A stretch of DNA of 13,138 bases from Scatosoma sp045652965 (GCA_045652965.1 JAZOLI010000078.1:1-13138), one strand, 5' to 3'; shown: positions 1 to 7,381, counted from the stretch's first letter. A program made the numbers and translations. Notes: a model not told the origin generated them from the letters alone.

Positions 1-11
1 TAACAATAAAG

Positions 12-56
12 AAAAAAAAAAAAACGGCGGGGGTTTGCTTTCCCCCCCCCGTCCGT
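12..56 (-). terminator. Rho-independent terminator of the SDR gene
   Basis: Read on the minus strand, just past the SDR stop codon, there is a GC-rich hairpin. Bases 46-51 pair with 28-33 (CGGGGG/CCCCCG) and 53-56 pair with 24-27, with one bulged base at 52 and a 12-base loop. A run of 13 T on that strand (A at 12-24) follows the hairpin. On the plus strand the same hairpin is followed by T at 56-61, so it may also stop transcripts arriving from the left. The hairpin contains a run of nine C (42-50). Confidence 0.85.
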
Positions 57-65
57 TTTTTCATT

Positions 66-896
66 TTATTTTTTCTTTTTAAATTCTTTCATACCGTTCG
101 TCGAACCGCCATCGCAAAGCACGTCCACACCTGCAAGATAGCCGTTGCGTTCATCCGCAACCGTTGCAAGCGCATAGCCGAGCCCTTCGGGCTTGCCCAT
201 TCTTTCTTCTGCGGAGAACGGGATCAACATACCGCCGTCTTTCACTTCCAAGTTCCCCATATCCGTTGCAATAAGCCCAGGACTCAAAGAAACCACGCGG
301 ATACCCTTTTTACCATATTCAAACGCGCACTTTTTCGCATACCAAACGACGAAGTTCTTCGAAAGCGAATAAGCAAATCCCTTGCGTTGATATTCACCCT
401 TAGCAAGGTTGCTTCTCTTGATGAGCTTTTGCAAAAATTTCTCTTCGTCCGTTTCCGCCAATTTATAGGCTTTTTTGGGAATAATCATAGACGGAAGAAT
501 ATACGCCGAGTTAGACGAAACGTCCACGATAACGCTGCCCGCGTTCATCACCTTGGAAAATTCTTCGTTGATATACACCGTGCCAAGCGCGTTAATACGC
601 AAGATCATTTCTTGCGTGCCTTTCATTGCAGGCGATACCCCCGCCGAGTTGATCACGTTCTTCACTTCGCCAAGCTCGGTTGCAAAAGCCACCAATTCTT
701 TCACGCTCTCGCGCGAAGAAGTGTCGCACGTTTTCGCGTAAGCGGTGTAGCCAAGCGCTTTGAGCTCGTTTACCGCGTTTTCAAGTTTACTCATCGTTCT
801 TCCCGAGATCACGATGATTTTGTCCTTGGGCATAAACTTCGCAGCTTCCAAACCCATACCGCTACCGCCGCCCGTAATGACACATACGTTTGCCAT
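66..896 (-). CDS. Short-chain dehydrogenase/reductase (SDR family), substrate unknown
   Basis: This is a 276-residue cytosolic NAD(P)-dependent oxidoreductase of the classical SDR fold. Visible motifs are the TGGGSGMG nucleotide-binding loop at residues 8-15, NSAG at 83-86, the catalytic-type Asn in RINALG (about 102), Ser128 in VSSNS, and YSLSK with Tyr176 and Lys180. PG follows at 206-207 and CDGG near the C-terminus (261-264). Oddly, Ser128 and Tyr176 are 48 residues apart, against about 13 in most SDRs; the extra segment is charged and probably helical. From memory, a similar insertion occurs in 3-alpha-hydroxysteroid dehydrogenase/carbonyl reductase of Comamonas, so a bulky alcohol or ketone substrate is possible, but that is only inference. 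The ATG at 896 is preceded by AAGGAG ten bases upstream. The gene stands alone, with its own consensus promoter and terminator, and ends in a lysine-rich tail. Confidence 0.9.
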   Translation of the reverse strand: MANVCVITGGGSGMGLEAAKFMPKDKIIVISGRTMSKLENAVNELKALGYTAYAKTCDTSSRESVKELVAFATELGEVKNVINSAGVSPAMKGTQEMILRINALGTVYINEEFSKVMNAGSVIVDVSSNSAYILPSMIIPKKAYKLAETDEEKFLQKLIKRSNLAKGEYQRKGFAYSLSKNFVVWYAKKCAFEYGKKGIRVVSLSPGLIATDMGNLEVKDGGMLIPFSAEERMGKPEGLGYALATVADERNGYLAGVDVLCDGGSTNGMKEFKKKK

Positions 897-924
897 AAAA
901 TTTTTTCTCCTTATCCCTTAATTT

Positions 925-938
925 CGGGGTTCTCCCCG
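925..938 (-). promoter_or_regulatory. Small hairpin in the SDR 5' leader
   Basis: CGGGG and CCCCG flank a four-base loop, giving a perfect 5-bp GC stem. It lies between the predicted start of transcription (about 945) and the AAGGAG ribosome binding site (907-912). It has no T tract and so is not a terminator. It may stabilise the 5' end of the message or have no role. Confidence 0.4.
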
Positions 939-951
939 TTAATTCTTTCAC

Positions 952-980
952 ATTATACCTTGTTTTTCACTAAATGTCAA
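952..980 (-). promoter_or_regulatory. Consensus sigma-A promoter of the SDR gene
   Basis: On the minus strand, TTGACA (980-975) and TATAAT (957-952) are separated by exactly 17 bases, matching the housekeeping consensus at all twelve positions. Transcription should start near 945, leaving a leader of about 50 bases before the ATG at 896. Confidence 0.88.
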
Positions 981-1061
981 ACTGAATTTCGACATTTTTT
1001 TCAATTTGCAATCGTTAAATCGATAAATTTTTATCAAATTACGTTTTTTTGTAAAAATACG

Positions 1062-1090
1062 TTTACTTTTATAGTGAATGTGTGTATAAT
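1062..1090 (+). promoter_or_regulatory. Promoter of ssrA (tmRNA)
   Basis: TTTACT (1062-1067) and a perfect TATAAT (1085-1090) have a 17-base spacer. Transcription would begin near 1097, about 40 bases before the mature tmRNA 5' end, which would leave a leader for RNase P to remove. The AT-rich stretch between this promoter and the divergent SDR promoter (981-1061) holds no gene that I can support. Confidence 0.8.
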
Positions 1091-1136
1091 AATATAGAAC
1101 CACAAAACGATAGATCCTATAACGTTTTGACAATAT

Positions 1137-1503
1137 GGGGGTGCACCGAATTCGATTGCAGGTGAGCGAAAGGATAAGCATACCGCAGACGGGACGACTG
1201 CGCTAAAACGTTCCACCTAAATTTAAATGCAGATAGAAATGCAAACTACGCTTTAGCAGCGTAAACTCGTTTTTTAAAACGATCGTCGCGCCCGATTTAT
1301 CCGTCGGTTGGGGTCGCGGCGTCAATTAGACGGAAAAATCTTTTAAAAATCGGAAAGTGTTTTTAAAAGATCATATAGCTTTCTGCGCGATATAAAGCGT
1401 GTTTACCCGCGTTATATCGTTAAGAAAAAAAGATAAACTAAGTATGTAGAAAGTTTTTTGGCAGCCTAGTAAGACGTGAGTTTAACTCTCACCACCTCCA
1501 CCA
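1137..1503 (+). ncRNA. ssrA: Transfer-messenger RNA (tmRNA), one-piece
   Basis: tmRNA rescues stalled ribosomes by acting first as alanyl-tRNA and then as a short message. The 5' GGGGGTG (1137-1143) pairs with CACCTCC (1493-1499). This keeps the G3-U70 wobble (1139/1497) that alanyl-tRNA synthetase recognises, followed by discriminator A1500 and an encoded CCA (1501-1503). The T-arm is GTGAG/CTCAC (1476-1480/1488-1492) around the loop TTTAACT. Pseudoknot PK1 is visible as 1184-1188/1198-1202 plus 1191-1196/1209-1214. A second pseudoknot has a perfect 12-bp stem (1338-1349/1360-1371) whose loop (1351-1357) can pair with 1379-1385. A further 8-bp stem is 1388-1395/1412-1419. The 367-base length is normal. 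The T-loop has T where C56 is expected, and the D-loop carries a matching change (see findings). Confidence 0.95.
1229..1264 (+). other. tmRNA tag reading frame (ADRNANYALAA, stop)
   Basis: From the resume codon GCA (1229-1231) the frame reads A-D-R-N-A-N-Y-A-L-A-A and then TAA (1262-1264). The YALAA end is the classic ClpXP-directed degron, and the length equals that of the E. coli tag. The resume codon lies 14 bases after the 3' strand of PK1 (ends 1214), as expected for this RNA. Confidence 0.93.
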
Positions 1504-1508
1504 AAACC

Positions 1509-1552
1509 GCCGCTTAAAGCGGCAAAACGAAGCCCAACAGGGCTTTTTTTTA
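1509..1552 (+). terminator. ssrA terminator (tandem hairpins)
   Basis: Two hairpins follow the encoded CCA. The first is GCCGC/GCGGC (1509-1513/1519-1523) with a 5-base loop and no T run. The second is AAGCCC/GGGCTT (1530-1535/1540-1545) with loop AACA, running into T at 1544-1551. The second is the intrinsic terminator; the first may protect or space the 3' end during trimming. Confidence 0.85.
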
Positions 1553-1570
1553 TATTTACCACATTTTTTC

Positions 1571-1600
1571 TTTACACCCACGCCTTTTTTATGATATAAT
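1571..1600 (+). promoter_or_regulatory. Promoter of the fused ABC transporter gene
   Basis: TTTACA (1571-1576) and TATAAT (1595-1600) have an 18-base spacer, and TGA directly before the -10 gives an extended TGn element. Transcription would start near 1607, with a leader of about 24 bases. GGAG (1621-1624) is six bases before the ATG at 1631. Confidence 0.8.
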
Positions 1601-1630
1601 AATAGAAATTTTTTTCACACGGAGCATTTT

Positions 1631-4474
1631 ATGTTGCAGCTTCAAAACGTAACGAAAACGTATAAAACGAAAGCAGGAACGGTGAACGCATTAGACGACG
1701 TTTCACTCACGTTCCCTGATGCAGGTTTGGTGTTTATCACAGGCAAAAGCGGTTGTGGTAAAACGACGCTACTCAACGTAATCGGCGGGCTCGACGGCAT
1801 CGACGGCGGCGAACTTATCATTCAGGATAAGAAATTTTCCACCTTCTCCGCCAAAGAATACGACAGCTATCGCAACACCTTTATCGGCTTCATTTTCCAA
1901 GAATATAACCTTCTCCCCGAGTTCACGGTAGAGAAAAACATAAAAATTGCGATGGAGTTGCAAGGCAAAAAAGCGAACGAAGCGGAATTTGAAAAATTGC
2001 TTCAAGACGTGGAAATTTCCGAGCTCAAACGCCGCACCCCTGCCGAGCTTTCGGGCGGACAACGCCAACGCGTGGCAATCGCACGCGCACTCGTCAAAGA
2101 GCCGCACATCATCATGGCGGACGAGCCTACGGGCGCGCTCGATTCCGGCACGGGTATTCAGGTTTTAGACACCTTGAAAAAGCTTTCCAAGGATAAATTG
2201 GTGATTGTCGTTTCCCACGATCGTGAATTTGCGGAAAAATACGCAGATCGCATCATTCAGCTTGTCGATGGCAAGGTCGCGCAGGATATCACGTTCAAAG
2301 AAAGATCGCTCGACACAAACGTAAACGAGCAAGAAAACACACTCGTCGTGCGCGATGGTTCTATTCTTTCCGAAAGCGAAAAAGATCTTTTAGCGGAAGC
2401 GATCAAAGATCGCAAAAAAATTGAAATTGTTGAAAATCTTTCATTTAGAGATAAAGAACCAACGGGCGAAATCGAGCACACGGCAGGCAATCCCGTGTCC
2501 TTAAAAAAGAGCAAGATGAAGCTGAAAAGCGCGGCGTTTTTAGGCTTAAAATCGCTTGCTGTCAAGCCCTTCCGCTTGATTTTAACAATTCTCATTTCTT
2601 CCATCGCCTTTGCGGTGTTTGCGCTTTTTGACACACTCGCAACGTTCAGCACGACAACGATTTTAAAGAACACCCTTTCCACGTCAGCCGCCCAATCGGT
2701 TATGACAACGGCAATTAACACGATAAATTTCGAATCGCAAGACGCATATGCCGTAAAGGTTTCGGATAAAATAATTTCCGATTTAAGCGAGAAAACGAAC
2801 GGCACGGTAAAAGGTATTTTCACGTTAAGAAAAGAAACCGACGGCAGCTTCTTGCAAACGCTTTCCATTGCCGATCTCAAAAACTCCGACGTGATTATCG
2901 GCACGAAATATTATTCTAAAGCGATAAGCGGATTTATCGAATTTGATGCAAAAGAAGAAATCAGCGCAGACAAAACGTTCAAGGATTTCCCCTATCGATT
3001 GATTGCAGGCAAATATCCTGTAATTTCCTATAAAAAGGGCGCTCCTGTAGAGGAAAGCTTGCATGAAGTGGCAATTTCCAGCTATCTTGCCGATTCGATT
3101 ATCCATTATTTAAACGGGAAAAAGCTGAACGAAGCAGACGTCAACAAACCCAACGATTTGTTAAACAAAACGTTGACCATTAGCGAAATCCCCTACACCA
3201 TCGTCGGCATCATCGATTGCGGCGCTATCCCTGAAAAATACGACGTTCTTAAAAACTCAACCCCCAACAACATAACGCTATCGGCGCTTTTGAGCGATTA
3301 CACCGCCCATATCAACGCAGGCGCGCAAAATTGCTTATTTGTAGCCAAGGGTTTTAAAGACGAGTGGAACAAGATAAACCAATCGGCGAACACCTATTAT
3401 GTCGGCAACTCGGATTGGACGTTTAACGTTAAAGATTCGTCGTCCATCAAGCGCCCCGTGGTTTACACGTATAACGCGAACGACTACGACGAAAACAACG
3501 TTCTTCTTTTCAAAGAAAAGGCTGACGGTAGCGTATCGCTTGGAAAAGATGAAATCCTGATCCACCACGTCAATTTAATCCACTTGCTCCAAAACGAAAT
3601 CAACCTGTTGCCCGATAAAGAGGAAAGAAGCACCCTGCGCACGTTGATCAGAACCATGTCCACGAAAAGCGTAGAGGAAAACAAAGAAATTTTAGATGAA
3701 CTTCGCGATAAGTTAAAAGGCGGTCTGTCTGAAGGTTTTGTTGATATCACGATCAAACAACGCTCCAACAAATCGAACAAGCTAACGAAGACCAATGTAA
3801 AAATTGTGGGTATCTATTTCGGCGTTGACCAAAAAAACTACACGACGGCGGAAAGATATAAGTTCATGATGACCCCTGCTTTAATGGATGATTTGAACAT
3901 CTATTCCGAGCAAGGCGATCATTGTAAAATTTTGTTTTCCACCACCGCCCTGCGTTCGGGCGTAGACGCCATTGTAAACTACGTCACAAGCGAAAGCGGA
4001 CTCACCTTACAGCTGTATAACAACTCCGTTTTAAGCTTAATCCATGATAACGAGCTCATGATCAAAAAAATCACCGATCTCTTTCTCTACGCAGCGTTAG
4101 CCCTTGCGCTTCTTTCGGTGTTTATGCTTTACAACTATATCAGCACGAGCATTGCAAACAAGAAGCAAAGCGTGGGCGTGTTAAGGGGGCTTGGCGCAGG
4201 TGGCAAGGACATCCTGCTCACCTTCCTTAGCGAAAGCTTGATCATTGCGTTTTTCAACGGCATATTAGCCGGCATACTTGCTTGGTTTGGTTGTTCGTTT
4301 GTCAATACGTATATCGTAGACACGATCAACGTTTCCATTCACTTTGCACTCTTTGGCGCAAGACAAATTTTCATCATTGCGCTCATCAGCTTACTCACGG
4401 CAATCATCTCGTCCGCTCTCCCGATTATAAAAATTTCAAGGAGAAAGCCCGTCGATCTCATTCGCCGCCCATAA
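1631..4474 (+). CDS. Fused ABC transporter, ATPase plus FtsX/MacB-type permease
   Basis: This 947-residue protein has an N-terminal ABC ATPase of the LolD/MacB class: Walker A GKSGCGKT (38-45), Q-loop near 93, signature LSGGQRQR (about 140), Walker B with DEPTGALD (about 164) and switch His196. A charged linker (about 225-300) leads to TM1 (about 314-337), then roughly 470 extracellular residues, then three more helices (about 818-838, 862-885, 910-932) with the FtsX-type GVLRGLGAGGKDI cytoplasmic loop. It therefore has the four-helix layout of a MacB-type mechanotransmission transporter rather than a channel-forming importer, and should act as a homodimer at the cytoplasmic membrane. The extracellular part is larger than MacB's and seems to contain two related modules (see findings). 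No two-component system, efflux adaptor or bacteriocin gene lies beside it, so the substrate cannot be inferred. It is transcribed alone. Confidence 0.9.
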   Translation: MLQLQNVTKTYKTKAGTVNALDDVSLTFPDAGLVFITGKSGCGKTTLLNVIGGLDGIDGGELIIQDKKFSTFSAKEYDSYRNTFIGFIFQEYNLLPEFTVEKNIKIAMELQGKKANEAEFEKLLQDVEISELKRRTPAELSGGQRQRVAIARALVKEPHIIMADEPTGALDSGTGIQVLDTLKKLSKDKLVIVVSHDREFAEKYADRIIQLVDGKVAQDITFKERSLDTNVNEQENTLVVRDGSILSESEKDLLAEAIKDRKKIEIVENLSFRDKEPTGEIEHTAGNPVSLKKSKMKLKSAAFLGLKSLAVKPFRLILTILISSIAFAVFALFDTLATFSTTTILKNTLSTSAAQSVMTTAINTINFESQDAYAVKVSDKIISDLSEKTNGTVKGIFTLRKETDGSFLQTLSIADLKNSDVIIGTKYYSKAISGFIEFDAKEEISADKTFKDFPYRLIAGKYPVISYKKGAPVEESLHEVAISSYLADSIIHYLNGKKLNEADVNKPNDLLNKTLTISEIPYTIVGIIDCGAIPEKYDVLKNSTPNNITLSALLSDYTAHINAGAQNCLFVAKGFKDEWNKINQSANTYYVGNSDWTFNVKDSSSIKRPVVYTYNANDYDENNVLLFKEKADGSVSLGKDEILIHHVNLIHLLQNEINLLPDKEERSTLRTLIRTMSTKSVEENKEILDELRDKLKGGLSEGFVDITIKQRSNKSNKLTKTNVKIVGIYFGVDQKNYTTAERYKFMMTPALMDDLNIYSEQGDHCKILFSTTALRSGVDAIVNYVTSESGLTLQLYNNSVLSLIHDNELMIKKITDLFLYAALALALLSVFMLYNYISTSIANKKQSVGVLRGLGAGGKDILLTFLSESLIIAFFNGILAGILAWFGCSFVNTYIVDTINVSIHFALFGARQIFIIALISLLTAIISSALPIIKISRRKPVDLIRRP

Positions 4475-4494
4475 AAATTAAAAACCACAAACAA

Positions 4495-4528
4495 AAAAGC
4501 TCCGCCTTCGTTAAAAGGCGGAGCTTTT
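4495..4528. terminator. Bidirectional terminator between the ABC gene and trkH
   Basis: This is a perfect 14-bp inverted repeat (4495-4508 with 4515-4528) and a 6-base loop. T at 4525-4528 follows on the plus strand, and A at 4493-4498 gives a T run on the minus strand. It lies 20 bases after the ABC stop codon and 10 bases past the trkH stop codon, so it serves both convergent genes. Confidence 0.9.
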
Positions 4529-4538
4529 ATCACAGAAT

Positions 4539-5984
4539 TTATTTTCTCCAGGTTGACGGAGCGAACAAAACGAGCATAGGAAACACTTCCAAACGCCCTG
4601 CAAGCATATTAAAAATAAAGGTAAGTTTCGAAAGATCGGAAAAGATTGCAAAACTGCCGTCAGGTCCAACCAACCCAAGCCCAGGCCCGATATTATTGAG
4701 CGTCGCAACAATGCTCGTAAAGTTGGTTGTAAGATCAAACCCGTTCAAAGAAATGATCAAAAGCGACACGATAAAGATAAGTATATACGCAAAGAAATAA
4801 GCGTTAATACCACGCACCACTTCATGCTCGACAATGCGTTTATCAATAGCAATCTTCTTCACCTGTCTAGGGTGTAAAATGCGTTTCATTTCATGCGTCG
4901 CGCCCTTGTAAAGAACGATCATACGCGACACTTTCATTCCCCCGCCCGTGCTGCCAGCACACGCGCCGATAAACATCAAAACAACGAGTATCGTTTGCGC
5001 AAACGGCGACCACAAATTGAAGTTCGCGGTGGCAAAACCTGTGGTGGATATAATCGAAGCCACGGAGAAAGCCGAATGTAAAATCGCTTCTCCAACGGTA
5101 TAGCCTAAATTAGATAAACACAAATTCACCGCGATAAGCGCGATTGCCGCGGCAACAATACAAAAGAACACGCGCACTTCCGTGTTAAACGCTTCCTTGA
5201 TCCTACCGCAAAGGATAAGATAAAAGGAAGTGAAGTTGATAGAAAACAAAATCATGAACACCGTCACGACGATTTGCGAATAGGCAGAATAGCCCGCAAG
5301 GCTATCCCCTTTCACGGAAAAACCGCCCGTTCCTGCCGTGCCGAACGCGGTGGTAATCGCTTCAAACGCAGGCATTTCAAACAGCAAAAGCACGAATTCG
5401 AAAAGGGTAAGCGCGGTGTAGATAAGGTATAAAATTCTTGCCGTTTTACGCATTTTCGGCACGAGCTTACTCACCGCCGCCCCTGTGCTTTCCGCCTTTA
5501 ACAAATTGATGTTTCGCCCACCTGATAAAGGCAAAAAGACCATAACGAACACGAGCACGCCCATGCCACCAATCCAATGTGTAAAGCTACGCCACATCAA
5601 CATGCATTTAGGCAATGCTTCAATCGCCGCGCCGCTAGGGAGAATAGTAGCGCCCGTCGTTGAAAATCCAGAAACCGTTTCAAAAAGCGCGTCTATAAAG
5701 GAAGGAATCGCACCCGAAATCCAAAAGGGAAGCGAACCGAAAACACTCATCACAATCCAACTGAGCGCCACGATTACAAACCCTTCCTTTGCATACATAG
5801 AATCGTTTTTCGATTTCACGAGCAAACAAAGCGAGCCACACGCCGCGCAAATGAGCGCGGAGATAAGGAAAGAGAAAAATTCTTTTTCCCAATAACATAC
5901 GGCTGTAATTGCAGGCACGATAAAAAACACAGCTTCAAAAAGAAGTATAAATCCTAACGTCCTGAGAATAACGCGATAATTCAC
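4539..5984 (-). CDS. trkH: Potassium uptake protein TrkH/KtrB family
   Basis: This is the 481-residue membrane pore subunit of a Trk-type K+ (or Na+-coupled K+) transporter. Four imperfect repeats each carry a selectivity-filter loop with its key Gly: TTGAT (109-113), TAGTGGF (216-222), STTGF (313-317) and NNIGPG (430-435). Other family marks are HWIGGMG (136-142), the GACAGSTGGGMK segment (340-351) and the C-terminal RLEVFPMLVLF (464-474). The start is GTG at 5984. No in-frame start is available further upstream, because the trkA stop lies only 9 bases away and GAGGTG provides the ribosome binding site. It is cotranscribed with trkA, whose product gates it, and ends at a bidirectional terminator. 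Confidence 0.95.
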   Translation of the reverse strand: MNYRVILRTLGFILLFEAVFFIVPAITAVCYWEKEFFSFLISALICAACGSLCLLVKSKNDSMYAKEGFVIVALSWIVMSVFGSLPFWISGAIPSFIDALFETVSGFSTTGATILPSGAAIEALPKCMLMWRSFTHWIGGMGVLVFVMVFLPLSGGRNINLLKAESTGAAVSKLVPKMRKTARILYLIYTALTLFEFVLLLFEMPAFEAITTAFGTAGTGGFSVKGDSLAGYSAYSQIVVTVFMILFSINFTSFYLILCGRIKEAFNTEVRVFFCIVAAAIALIAVNLCLSNLGYTVGEAILHSAFSVASIISTTGFATANFNLWSPFAQTILVVLMFIGACAGSTGGGMKVSRMIVLYKGATHEMKRILHPRQVKKIAIDKRIVEHEVVRGINAYFFAYILIFIVSLLIISLNGFDLTTNFTSIVATLNNIGPGLGLVGPDGSFAIFSDLSKLTFIFNMLAGRLEVFPMLVLFAPSTWRK

Positions 5985-5989
5985 CTTTT

Positions 5990-5995
5990 CACCTC
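5990..5995 (-). promoter_or_regulatory. trkH ribosome binding site overlapping the trkA stop
   Basis: On the minus strand GAGGTG (5995-5990) shares bases with the trkA TGA (5996-5994) and is five bases before the trkH GTG start (5984-5982). This supports translational coupling of the two subunits and fixes the GTG start. Confidence 0.7.
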
Positions 5996-7349
5996 ATTTC
6001 AAAACGTCGATCACGTCTTGCAGTCCAATTTGTTTGGAAACGATCACAACGGCATCGCCCGCCTTGATCACGTCTTGCCCACGGGGAATAATCACTTGAT
6101 TTTCACGCGTGATACAAGCAACCAAAATATCCTTTTTAAACGTAAGCTCAGAAAGTGGTTTGCCTGTAATGGGCGAATTTTCTTTCACGATAAATTCCGA
6201 AGCTTCCACTTCCCCTTGAATGACGTTATACATCGTTTCCACGTTGCTTCCCACCGTGTTGTTCATAGCGCGAACGTAGCGCAAAATGATATCGGCGGTG
6301 ATGTTTTTAGGGCAAACGGTGGTATCCAGATCAAGTTGCCCAAGCACGTGATCATAATCAATGCGGTTGATTTTCGTCACAAGTTTTTGACAACCCGCGC
6401 TCTTTGCGAACACGGAAAGCAAGATGTTTTCTTCATCCAAATTCGCAAGCGCAACGAACGCACCGCTGGTTGCAATGCCTTCTTCCATCAAAAGCTCACG
6501 ATCAGAAGCGTTGCCGTGGATGACGTCGTTTCTATCCCACAGCGCGCTCATCTCTTCGCACACTTTCAAATCCTTTTCAATGATACGAAGCCGTATGTTC
6601 GAGCGTTCCAAGATCTCGCAAAGATAATGCGTGATCACGCCGCCGCCCACCACGAGCGCATTTTTAATCGAATGCCCTTTATATTCAATTTTATGAAAAA
6701 AGTCGTTTGCATTTTTAGGGGTTGCGACAATAGAAACGACGTCCTTTTCTTCAAAGCGAGAATCGCCGTTGGCAATTAGTGCCTCTTCGCCGCGTTCAAT
6801 GGTACAAACGAGCAAATCGGAGCGATAGCGCATTGCCATTTCCCTAACGGTAAGCCCAATCAACGGACTGTCTTTAGGAAGTTTAAATTTGATAAGTTCC
6901 ACCCTTCCCTTTGCAAACGGTTCAATCGTGATCGCCGCAGGGAATCGAAGCACGCGTGCAATTTCTTCCGCCGCCGCATATTCAGGGTTAATCACCATTG
7001 CAAGCCCAAGCTGCTCTTTTAAATAAGGCGCGTCCTTGCTATAATCGGGATTTTTAACGCGAGCAATCGTTTTGCACTTTCCTTCCTTTCTCGCCACCAC
7101 ACAGCAAAGCAAATTCAGCTCGTCAGAATTGGTAACGGCGATCAAAAGATCGGCAGAATCAATCCCTGCTTCCCGTTGCAGCGTATGCGTTGCACCGTTT
7201 CCCACCACGCCCATAACGTCACATCGGCTCGTGATGGTTTTCACCTTTTCCGCCGACATATCGACAACAGTCACGTCGTTTCCATCGGCATTGAGTTTTT
7301 CGGCAAGCGTTCTACCAACGCTCCCACAACCAATAATGATAATATTCAT
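5994..7349 (-). CDS. trkA: Trk system potassium uptake regulator TrkA
   Basis: This 451-residue cytosolic peripheral subunit binds nucleotide and gates TrkH. It has the full double arrangement: RCK_N with GCGSVG (7-12) and an acidic residue after the next strand, a TrkA_C domain (about 140-220), a second Rossmann half starting GGGVIT (235-240), and a second TrkA_C domain (about 370-451). The last Gly of the second GxGxxG is replaced by Thr240, so the second site may bind nucleotide weakly or not at all. The ATG at 7349 has GGAG six bases upstream. The gene lies directly upstream of trkH (9-base gap). It sits 71 bases after plsY with no terminator between, so it may be read from the upstream operon as well. 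Confidence 0.94.
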   Translation of the reverse strand: MNIIIIGCGSVGRTLAEKLNADGNDVTVVDMSAEKVKTITSRCDVMGVVGNGATHTLQREAGIDSADLLIAVTNSDELNLLCCVVARKEGKCKTIARVKNPDYSKDAPYLKEQLGLAMVINPEYAAAEEIARVLRFPAAITIEPFAKGRVELIKFKLPKDSPLIGLTVREMAMRYRSDLLVCTIERGEEALIANGDSRFEEKDVVSIVATPKNANDFFHKIEYKGHSIKNALVVGGGVITHYLCEILERSNIRLRIIEKDLKVCEEMSALWDRNDVIHGNASDRELLMEEGIATSGAFVALANLDEENILLSVFAKSAGCQKLVTKINRIDYDHVLGQLDLDTTVCPKNITADIILRYVRAMNNTVGSNVETMYNVIQGEVEASEFIVKENSPITGKPLSELTFKKDILVACITRENQVIIPRGQDVIKAGDAVVIVSKQIGLQDVIDVLK

Positions 7350-7369
7350 AAGTCACTCCTCAAATTGTT

Positions 7370-7381
7370 AAGTTTAAACTT
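7370..7381. repeat. 12-bp perfect palindrome upstream of trkA
   Basis: AAGTTTAAACTT is self-complementary and lies 20 bases before the trkA ATG, in the only sizeable gap of the minus-strand cluster. It could be an operator, but I see no convincing promoter here, and AT-rich palindromes of this length can arise by chance. Confidence 0.3.

Noticed and set aside
387..1097. 236-codon open frame on the plus strand opposite the SDR
   Set aside because: It runs through the SDR gene, its promoter and the tmRNA promoter, and the composition is that of antisense noise.
1127..1132. Perfect TTGACA on the plus strand just before the tmRNA
   Set aside because: It ends five bases before the mature tmRNA 5' end, so any -10 would lie inside the RNA. 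The TTTACT/TATAAT pair at 1062-1090 fits better.
948..1216. Two short minus-strand frames across the tmRNA 5' part and its promoter
   Set aside because: They overlap a well-supported structured RNA and its promoter, with no family resemblance.
1127..1503. tRNA gene at the CCA-ending T-arm near 1476-1503
   Set aside because: There is no anticodon arm. The acceptor partner is the GGGGGTG 350 bases upstream, so it is the 3' end of the tmRNA.
6018..6779. 253-codon open frame on the plus strand opposite trkA
   Set aside because: It is a shadow of trkA with a His/Phe/Arg-rich composition and no recognisable domain.
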